Below the pieces are notes generated by a model that saw only the letters and a program-made list of their open reading frames with translations, made no database searches and was not told the origin of the DNA. A DNA stretch of 21,693 nt from Bacteroidota bacterium (GTDB lineage Bacteria > Bacteroidota > Ignavibacteria > Ignavibacteriales > Ignavibacteriaceae): NCBI GenBank assembly GCA_021796135.1, contig JAJYOQ010000019.1, positions 1-21,693 of the forward strand. Direction: 5' to 3'. Of the stretch, positions 1-5,848 are shown piece by piece. Made by a program: the position numbers and the translations under genes. Each line of letters begins with the position of its first letter. Within the stretch, counting starts at the first letter, position 1.

Positions 1-22
1 GCATGCCTGTCATCTTTAAGCC
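1..22. repeat. 22-bp exact direct repeat, copy 1 (second copy at 2509-2530)
   Basis: Bases 1-22 are identical to 2509-2530, in the same orientation; the match stops at base 23 (c against g at 2531). Copy 2 encodes the Met-ligand region of the cytochrome c, and copy 1 is read in the same frame in the partial gene at 1-157. The match touches the window edge, so it may continue to the left. Confidence 0.85.
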
Positions 23-157
23 CATATTATTTTGAGCAAGTAGAAATGAACTGTTAAAGATAAACAATACTATTATTCCCCCAAAAATAGTAACTAACCT
101 GCTTACTGGATAGGCAGTTTTTTTCAACAGTTTACAAAGAGAGTTTTGCGTTTTCAT
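1..157 (-). CDS. N-terminal part of an exported protein, cut by the window edge
   Basis: An ATG at 155-157 is preceded by GGAG eight bases upstream and opens a frame of 52 codons that runs off the left end of the window. The translation starts MKTQNSLCKLL, has a basic stretch, a hydrophobic segment at about residues 21-40 and then LLAQNN, which looks like a Sec signal peptide or an N-terminal anchor. The last visible residues, GLKMTGM, are the same as residues 125-131 of the cytochrome c at 2378-2902, around its Met haem ligand, and the DNA is identical over 22 bases there. No CxxCH haem site lies before this point, so the visible part is not an intact cytochrome. It may be a truncated or recombined duplicate, or another secreted protein. 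The function cannot be told from what is visible. Confidence 0.55.
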   Translation of the reverse strand, partial: MKTQNSLCKLLKKTAYPVSRLVTIFGGIIVLFIFNSSFLLAQNNMGLKMTGM

Positions 158-259
158 TTTAGATTCTCCAATCATTTAGTTTATTTTAGTTAAAGTTAAT
201 TATTATATAGATCAAAATTTAAATTATAGATTTTCAAATGTATTAAAAGGGCAATCTTT

Positions 260-1867
260 TCAATGTTGGACATGACCACGACGCAATGCGCCAATGCCGG
301 TAATGATCATGCCTGCAATTCCGCAGATAACCATTGTTTCACCGAGCGTATCATGCCAGTTGCTCATTGGAGTCATTAAAAGCATTGATCCGCCGATGAC
401 TAGAGCCGCAAAAGCGATGGAACCTGTAAGCCTTCCGAGATTAAGACTTAAACGACTTCCCAGGGCTTCCAAACTCGGTAGTCGTCCCAGGTTGCCTTCA
501 GCAATACGACGAAGGATGCGCCGCGTATCTCCGGGTGCATCGTTTATCAAGCGTTCCATTTCCCGCGCAAGTTTAGTGGTTTTTTCCTTTATATGCTCCA
601 GTGAAAAATGCTGTGTCGTAAGGCGTGAGATCTCTTGACGGAACGATTCCATACAGTTATGCTCAGGTGCTAGTTCGTTCATCAGAGATTCCAGGATGAC
701 GAATGCACGAGTCAGTAAGAAAAATTCTCCTGGATTATGTACTCCATTCCGACTTCCCGCATGCAGAAGAGATTCGAAAGCATCTCCGATTGAAACATTC
801 TCATCCCCGCTTTTGTGAATTTCATAGAGGGTTGTCTTGATGTCCGCCAGTAGCGAAGCATGGTTGACTTCTTCGTTTCCCGATGCCATTTCTAGATAAG
901 CTTCGGTGGCTGCCTTCGCATCGCCTTTGACAACAGCTTCGAGCAGGAGTATCAGCGATTCGCGCATCGGTTCGTCAAGGTTGCCGGTCATTCCGAAATC
1001 GAGAAGCGAAAGCCGCCCATCCGGCAGAACGAAGACATTGCCGGGATGCGGATCTGCGTGAAATAACCCTTCTTCGAATATCGATTGTAACATTAGTTTT
1101 ACCAAAGTGTCAATCAACCGCAGCATCGCTTCCGGATGCTGCTTGGCGTAAAGATCCACTCGTTCGCCGGCAGAGTACTCCATAGTGAGTACGGTTTTCC
1201 TCGAGTACTCAGAGACAACATCCGGAATCCAGAGATCGGGGACATCTGACAAAGCAGTGCGAAAAAGTACTATGGAGCGCGCTTCGTGACTGAAATCGAT
1301 TTCCCGATTTAGAGTTTCGGCAAATTCTTTCACGACAACAGGGAGGTCAAGTGCCCGTAGATTCGGAAAAAGCTTTTCACCTAAATTTACCAGGTAAGTT
1401 AGCGCTGCGATATCTGTTGTGATAATTGCTTCAAGTCCTGGTCTCTGAACTTTCACTGCTACATGACGCCCGTTGTGCATTGTTGCCTCATGCACTTGCG
1501 CTATGGTGGCGGCAGCTAGGGGAGTTTCAATAAATGACGAAAACAACTCCGTCATTGGGACACCCAGCTCAGTTTTCACTGTAGCGCGCACTATTTTGAT
1601 GTCCATCGGCGGTAAATGATCGTGTAGTAATTCTAATTCATCAATATAGGCATCCGGAAGTAGATCGCGCCGCATCGCAAGCACTTGACCAAATTTGAGG
1701 AAAGTTAACCCAAGTTCCTCAAGGGTTTCTCGCACCTCTTTCGGCGGCGGCCAATGATTCTTGCCGATCAGGGCTCTCAGGAACTTGTGCCTGGCGAGTA
1801 CACGCAAGATTTGTATTAGCCGCGGTGCAGCTTTAAGCAGACTGCTTTTCACCGGGTCTTTGTTCAT
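260..1867 (-). CDS. UbiB/ABC1 (AarF)-family atypical kinase-like protein
   Basis: A 535-residue member of the UbiB/ADCK family, membrane-associated atypical kinases/ATPases that in other bacteria support quinone synthesis or lipid homeostasis. Visible family marks are the KxGQ motif (KFGQ, 58-61), an Ala-rich loop (AAAT, 118-121), the VAVK lysine (K139), the catalytic HADPHPGN (270-277) and the metal-binding DFG (290-292). Two hydrophobic segments at about 484-530 form the C-terminal membrane hairpin typical of the family. The DNA is much richer in GC than its neighbours: 901-960 has 33 G/C of 60, against about 13 of 60 at 3541-3600. This suggests later acquisition from another lineage. The ATG at 1865-1867 has only a weak ribosome site. 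No quinone genes are nearby, so the substrate and any link to the copper genes are unknown. Confidence 0.9.
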   Translation of the reverse strand: MNKDPVKSSLLKAAPRLIQILRVLARHKFLRALIGKNHWPPPKEVRETLEELGLTFLKFGQVLAMRRDLLPDAYIDELELLHDHLPPMDIKIVRATVKTELGVPMTELFSSFIETPLAAATIAQVHEATMHNGRHVAVKVQRPGLEAIITTDIAALTYLVNLGEKLFPNLRALDLPVVVKEFAETLNREIDFSHEARSIVLFRTALSDVPDLWIPDVVSEYSRKTVLTMEYSAGERVDLYAKQHPEAMLRLIDTLVKLMLQSIFEEGLFHADPHPGNVFVLPDGRLSLLDFGMTGNLDEPMRESLILLLEAVVKGDAKAATEAYLEMASGNEEVNHASLLADIKTTLYEIHKSGDENVSIGDAFESLLHAGSRNGVHNPGEFFLLTRAFVILESLMNELAPEHNCMESFRQEISRLTTQHFSLEHIKEKTTKLAREMERLINDAPGDTRRILRRIAEGNLGRLPSLEALGSRLSLNLGRLTGSIAFAALVIGGSMLLMTPMSNWHDTLGETMVICGIAGMIITGIGALRRGHVQH

Positions 1868-1972
1868 GCTTATCCGTTCATTGTTAAATGTTATTAATCA
1901 TGTTTTACAGTAATGCAAGTTTAAAGGTTTTTTTCTTCTGTCCAATAATGGCTTGTTCTAGTTGCAGCTTGC

Positions 1973-2203
1973 TCAATCCTTCTTTTTAAAGATTGCCCAA
2001 CCGAGTGCAATACCAAGAAAGAGAGTGATTAAAGTAGGTGCCCACATCCAACTGCGCCCACTTATCCAACCGCTTCCATTCATTCCATTATTCATCCCGC
2101 CGCTCATCATTCCACCTGACATTCCCCAACCGCCAAAGAATAAGAAAAGAATTACTACAATGACAAATGCGACTAAAAGGGATTTATTGTTTTTCGTATT
2201 CAT
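1973..2203 (-). CDS. small Met/Gly-rich two-helix membrane protein
   Basis: A 76-residue protein of no family I recognise. It has two predicted membrane helices (about 9-25 and 55-72) joined by a loop rich in Gly, Met, Ser and Asn, with methionines at 28, 32, 33, 37, 41 and 53. Lysines near the N-terminus (K4, K7) and at the C-terminus (KKK, 73-75) put both ends in the cytoplasm by the positive-inside rule, so the Met-rich loop would face the periplasm. Methionine clusters outside the membrane are a usual way to bind Cu(I) or Ag(I), and the gene lies beside a copper gene set, so a metal-binding or pump-accessory role is reasonable but inferred. AGGAG ten bases before the ATG supports the start. 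It lies between the cytochrome c and UbiB-like genes on the same strand. Confidence 0.65.
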   Translation of the reverse strand: MNTKNNKSLLVAFVIVVILFLFFGGWGMSGGMMSGGMNNGMNGSGWISGRSWMWAPTLITLFLGIALGWAIFKKKD

Positions 2204-2280
2204 TTTAATTGAGCTCCTATTTTATAATTATAACGAATTAATGCTAGCTTTTCTTTATTAAGCTACACAGATATCAAAGG

Positions 2281-2350
2281 ATACTCAATCGAGCAAAGGA
2301 ATGAAAAAGGGATTAATCATTTATGCTTATAAATAATATCTATTGAGTAT
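2281..2350. repeat. 9-bp perfect inverted repeat in the intergenic region
   Basis: ATACTCAAT at 2281-2289 is mirrored by ATTGAGTAT at 2342-2350, with 52 bases between. It lies in the 174-bp gap upstream of the small membrane protein at 1973-2203 and just past the cytochrome c stop. It could be a pair of operator half-sites or a long-range hairpin, or chance in AT-rich DNA. No sigma54-like site was seen in this gap. Confidence 0.3.
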
Positions 2351-2377
2351 GGAAATATGATGCTTTCTTTAGTTCTT

Positions 2378-2902
2378 TCATTCATCACTTTCGCCTTTTG
2401 TTTCATTATCAAGAGTTTGATATTGTTCCTTTGTTAATGTTGGAAGTTTCTTTGTAAATGCTACGATTGCCCAAATCATTTCATCCGAATGTGTTGGTGC
2501 GAATGCAGGCATGCCTGTCATCTTTAAGCCGTTTTTAGTTATCCAAAAAAGCTGCTGCGGAGTCCAATCTTTTGCAGCTCGTGCAAGGGAAGGCGCCTTT
2601 GGATAAAGACCTTGCCCGATTTCACTGCGTTCTATCCCGGGACCGCCATGACAACCAACGCACATTTCTCTATAGTGAATAAAACCCATCTTGATTAAAG
2701 ACGTATCAGAAAGATTCGGCGTATTAATATTGTTCTTAGCATTGTGCTCAATTGAATTGTCTCTTACTGTATTCATCATCCATAAGGTAAGCTTGTCGTG
2801 CGGAACCAATGCGCTTATATCATATATTCCGGAATAAATGAAAATAAGATACCCAATAATAAAAACTGCTATTACAGAACCCGCTCCTATTAAGTATTTC
2901 AT
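2378..2902 (-). CDS. membrane-anchored mono-haem cytochrome c
   Basis: A 174-residue class I-type cytochrome c. An N-terminal hydrophobic helix (about 3-24) with no clear cleavage site should anchor it in the inner membrane with the haem domain in the periplasm. Haem is attached at CVGCH (81-85), and Met131 in the GMPAF motif is the likely second axial ligand. The domain ends at about residue 155, followed by a short charged tail. GAGG seven bases before the ATG supports the start. The gene follows the CcmF-like haem lyase by 56 bases and probably shares its transcript, which fits because that protein family assembles c-type haem. Its likely role is electron transfer, perhaps with the multicopper oxidase or a terminal oxidase in the same membrane space, but the partner is not shown by the sequence. 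The segment 2509-2530 is repeated at the left window edge. Confidence 0.9.
   Translation of the reverse strand: MKYLIGAGSVIAVFIIGYLIFIYSGIYDISALVPHDKLTLWMMNTVRDNSIEHNAKNNINTPNLSDTSLIKMGFIHYREMCVGCHGGPGIERSEIGQGLYPKAPSLARAAKDWTPQQLFWITKNGLKMTGMPAFAPTHSDEMIWAIVAFTKKLPTLTKEQYQTLDNETKGESDE
2509..2530. repeat. 22-bp exact direct repeat, copy 2
   Basis: Identical to 1-22. It encodes the GLKMTGM segment of the cytochrome c, ending at the Met haem ligand. Confidence 0.85.
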
Positions 2903-2958
2903 AAATCAACCTCATATTTTTTAGGAAATTAGTTAGATATAAAAATCAGTTATATGCG

Positions 2959-5088
2959 TTAAATATTTAAAATTTTATTTTCTTTATTCCTTCTTAAAAC
3001 AACGATAAGAAAGCCCATTGACATAATCGCTACTCCAATCCAAACAAAGCTTATAAATGGTTTTCTGCTTATTTCGACTGTTAAAACCTCTTCGGGGTTA
3101 TATGCAGAATCATTATTCTGATTTTTTAATGAAGTATGTCCTGCTTTTATATTATTATCTAGGCTTTTATCGGTATAAGCTATCGGAGAAAAATATAAAT
3201 CACGCGAAATGCCTTCTAATATATACGGCTCTCTCATCAATTCATTGTTAAAGTCCGAAATAAACATGATTGGCGATGCAGTATATGTATTATTTTTCCC
3301 TTCAACGTTTATATCAAAAGCATATTTATTTCCACTTGCTGCTGGCTTTGCTCCGACAAAGGTTAAATTATAATCTAGGACATGTGTTTTAACGCCTCTC
3401 GGTAGATCTATTTCCTTTGATTTGCTTAATACGCTTGAAGTTAAAACTCCGAATAAGAAAAGTGCGAATCCGATATGAGCCAAATGCCCTCCCCAGAAAT
3501 AAATCCCATTTCTCAAAACCCTAAAAAGTATTTGAATATTAACTACTATTGTAAATATTATTGAGAAGAGAAATATTATTAATTGTGAATTACTTAAGCC
3601 TAAGGTTAAAAATACTAGGAAAGTAATTACAACAGAAATTATTACAGGGAGGATTAAACTTTTAGAATAGATTTTTTTGTTGTTTTCATTCCACCTTAAT
3701 AATAAACTTAAATCAATTAATAAACTCATTATAATCACTAAAGGAAGGTTCATTTTATTATAGAAACTTGTCTCAACAGACTCACCGATTATCGGGGCGG
3801 ACGTTCCGGTAAAAACTACAATAGCAGATGCTATTAGAAGAAGAGAACCATAAAATAATCCGCTTTCCCTTGATAGTAAATTTCCTTTTATATCGTTTGA
3901 AGTTGTTAAAGATTTTCTTCGATAAAAAATGCCGCCGATTCCGATTAAAGTGAAAGTAAGAATAAACATAATTAAATAAATATAAACTGCAGTGCCTGGA
4001 TCCTCAAATGAATGGACTGAAGCTTTTGAAAGGATTCCGCTTCTGGTTAAGAAAGTGCTGTAAATAACCAGGATAAACATTAAGGCTGATAGGGCAAGAT
4101 TTGTTTTGGCAAAACGACCCAATTTCTCTGAAGTTTGAGTTTGTTTTTGAATCAATAAAGTATGTATAAGTGCAACACCTAAAATCCACGGAATTAAGCT
4201 TGCATTTTCTACCGGATCCCATCCCCAAAAGCCGCCCCAGCCGAGAACTCCGTATGCCCAATATCCGCCGATCATTAATCCGAGACCTAAAACAACTGTT
4301 GCAGCAATTGTCCAGGGCAGCGCTAATTTAACCCAGAGGTTATATTTATTTCTTATTAAAGCTGAAACAGCAAAAGTAAAAGGAACCGCAGAGAGGGCAA
4401 ATCCTAGAAACAATATTGGAGGATGTACTTCCATCCAAAAATTCTGTAAAAGAGGATTAAGTCCCTTTCCTTTAATCAAAAAATCACCAATAGCGATTCC
4501 GTTGGATTGCAGAGAAGCATAAAGATCAGATCCCATTTGTACGAAGGATTGATTTGATTTGGAATCGGTAAAGATGAAATTCTGTAAAAAAGGCAAATTG
4601 AAAAGTGATTGATTAATATATTTTACGTCAATATAATTCATTTCAGCCCAAATAAAATTAAACGGGCTTTTAAAGAAAGGAGTGACCATAACAATTAAAA
4701 AAACAATAATTAGAGAGTATATCATCATAAAAGTGGGTTCTAAATCTTGCTTCTTGGAAGTGTAATTTTGAAGAATTATTCCAATAATAACCCCAAGTAA
4801 CAGCCATAAAAGAAAGCTGCCTTCCTGCCCGGCATAAAAAGTTGAAATTAAAAGTCCGGGTGATAAATTTGCGCTGCTATAATCAAATACGTATTTGTAT
4901 TGATACTGATGCGTGACGATTATAAAAAGAAAAAACAGGCTAGCCATAATAACAAGAGTTGCGCAGGCGTGATACGCATATCTTGCAAATGAAAGAGCGC
5001 TTTTATTTTCCTTTGATGCTTGATAATATTTAAAAACACTTAGCAACGCAGCCACTAGTGCTAAAATAATTAATACATTTCCAATCAT
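2959..5088 (-). CDS. ccmF: CcmF-type cytochrome c haem lyase subunit
   Basis: A 709-residue polytopic inner-membrane protein of the CcmF/NrfE family, which joins haem to the CxxCH cysteines of apocytochromes in the periplasm. The tryptophan-rich haem-handling (WWD) signature is at about 284-301 (GWGGFWGWDPVEN followed by LIPWI). Candidate haem-ligand histidines are H222 in VHPPILF, H309, and H535/H538 in GGHLAHIG. Other family marks are GQEGSFLLW (87-95) and LTRSGILSK (348-356). A soluble region at about 555-672 precedes the last membrane helix (about 677-697), as in CcmF. The length is slightly above the E. coli protein (647). No other ccm genes are in the window, so this may be an extra copy serving the adjacent cytochrome c. 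It begins 107 bases after the secreted metal-binding gene, and no sigma54-like site was found between them, so a shared transcript is possible. Confidence 0.9.
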   Translation of the reverse strand: MIGNVLIILALVAALLSVFKYYQASKENKSALSFARYAYHACATLVIMASLFFLFIIVTHQYQYKYVFDYSSANLSPGLLISTFYAGQEGSFLLWLLLGVIIGIILQNYTSKKQDLEPTFMMIYSLIIVFLIVMVTPFFKSPFNFIWAEMNYIDVKYINQSLFNLPFLQNFIFTDSKSNQSFVQMGSDLYASLQSNGIAIGDFLIKGKGLNPLLQNFWMEVHPPILFLGFALSAVPFTFAVSALIRNKYNLWVKLALPWTIAATVVLGLGLMIGGYWAYGVLGWGGFWGWDPVENASLIPWILGVALIHTLLIQKQTQTSEKLGRFAKTNLALSALMFILVIYSTFLTRSGILSKASVHSFEDPGTAVYIYLIMFILTFTLIGIGGIFYRRKSLTTSNDIKGNLLSRESGLFYGSLLLIASAIVVFTGTSAPIIGESVETSFYNKMNLPLVIIMSLLIDLSLLLRWNENNKKIYSKSLILPVIISVVITFLVFLTLGLSNSQLIIFLFSIIFTIVVNIQILFRVLRNGIYFWGGHLAHIGFALFLFGVLTSSVLSKSKEIDLPRGVKTHVLDYNLTFVGAKPAASGNKYAFDINVEGKNNTYTASPIMFISDFNNELMREPYILEGISRDLYFSPIAYTDKSLDNNIKAGHTSLKNQNNDSAYNPEEVLTVEISRKPFISFVWIGVAIMSMGFLIVVLRRNKENKILNI

Positions 5089-5195
5089 GTTAATATCCGA
5101 TTAATATTTAATTTAGAATATATGTTTAATACAAATTTCTCTTGTCTAAGATATTTATATTTTCTTACACAAACAGAAAATCTATATTAAATAAT

Positions 5196-5603
5196 TTATT
5201 TTACTTTATAGCCATGTTTAGTAAGATTACGTTTTGCTTCATTTAGCGAAACTTCTTTTAGCTTCATGCCGCATTTTGGATCGATTCCGGGTTTATCGGA
5301 TAAAACATTAAAATCCATCGGGCATTGATACACCTTACCATCTTTATTTTCATCAATGGACTTCAGATCAATCACTCCCTTGTATGCCATTGGGGATGAA
5401 TGATTGTCTTTCTTACTCATCTTCATATTGCCGTCCATTTTCATAACTGTATCAGTTTTCATTTCATGTTGTGCGCTTTTACTTTTTGTAGAATCCTGTG
5501 CCATCGCCAAAGAAGCAGCAGCAGAAAGAACTACAAAAGTCAGGAACAATATTCTCATTATATTTGTTTTTACAGTGAAACAGGGTTGCATTTTGTTTGA
5601 CAT
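5196..5603 (-). CDS. secreted heavy-metal-binding-domain protein (CusF-like role suspected)
   Basis: A 135-residue exported protein. The ATG at 5601-5603 has CGGAG eight bases upstream, so this start is preferred to the internal Met16, which has no ribosome site. The signal sequence therefore has a long N-region, a core at about 17-33 (MRILFLTFVV onward) and probable cleavage after AMA (33-35). The mature part has a Met/His-rich linker (about 46-72, including MKMDGNMKM) and then a heavy-metal-binding domain of the YHS/CPM...CGM kind, with CPM at 94-96, CGM at 111-113 and a DxNxDG loop at 84-89. Residues 67-135 match the C-terminus of the CusB-like adaptor at 53 of 69 positions. A periplasmic Cu(I)/Ag(I) carrier that hands metal to the efflux pump, as CusF does in E. 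coli, is the simplest inferred role. A sigma54-like promoter lies 84 bases upstream. Confidence 0.85.
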   Translation of the reverse strand: MSNKMQPCFTVKTNIMRILFLTFVVLSAAASLAMAQDSTKSKSAQHEMKTDTVMKMDGNMKMSKKDNHSSPMAYKGVIDLKSIDENKDGKVYQCPMDFNVLSDKPGIDPKCGMKLKEVSLNEAKRNLTKHGYKVK

Positions 5604-5686
5604 TTTGAGTACTCCGTATATATTTAGTGTTTTTTAATTAAATAACTTCCTTTGAAATTATTTGTAATCTTATTTTAGACTTGTAT

Positions 5687-5702
5687 AGAAAGATTAGTGC
5701 CA
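5687..5702 (-). promoter_or_regulatory. putative sigma54 (-24/-12) promoter of the secreted metal-binding gene
   Basis: Read on the minus strand, TGGCACTAATCTTTCT fits the sigma54 consensus TGGCAC-N5-TTGCW with the whole -24 box perfect and one miss, G to T, in the -12 box. A start of transcription about 12 bases downstream would leave roughly 70 bases of leader before the ATG at 5603. It differs from the site at 14446-14461 at only 3 of 16 bases. The window encodes an NtrC-type sigma54 activator. Confidence 0.65.
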
Positions 5703-5761
5703 GGGAAATAGTCAGATTGTTGCTTATAAATGAAGTTTTTCATTGGGGAAATAATTTATTA

Positions 5762-5795
5762 TTTAAAGAAATTTAATTTTTTTTAAAGAATTTAA
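5762..5795. promoter_or_regulatory. candidate activator-binding elements upstream of the sigma54 site
   Basis: TTTAAAG occurs at 5762-5768 and again at 5782-5788 on the plus strand; the second is part of TTTAAAGAATTTAA (5782-5795). The second copy begins exactly 80 bases upstream of the -24 box at 5702, the same offset as the matching element at 14541 relative to the -24 box at 14461. This distance suits an NtrC-type enhancer site. The region is very AT-rich, so chance is possible. Confidence 0.4.
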
Positions 5796-5848
5796 TTTGA
5801 ATTCTAATTTAAATATTATTTATTCTATCGATTATGTCAAAAATTTGC

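Noticed and set aside
294..638. Open frame opposite the UbiB-like gene, and the other frames lying antisense to real genes across the window
   Set aside because: They lack ribosome sites and family motifs, and each lies wholly within a convincing gene on the other strand.
1962..2261. Plus-strand frame of 99 codons covering the small Met-rich membrane gene
   Set aside because: Its Pro/Ile-rich product is the mirror of the Met/Gly loop on the minus strand, which has a good ribosome site and a sensible membrane topology.
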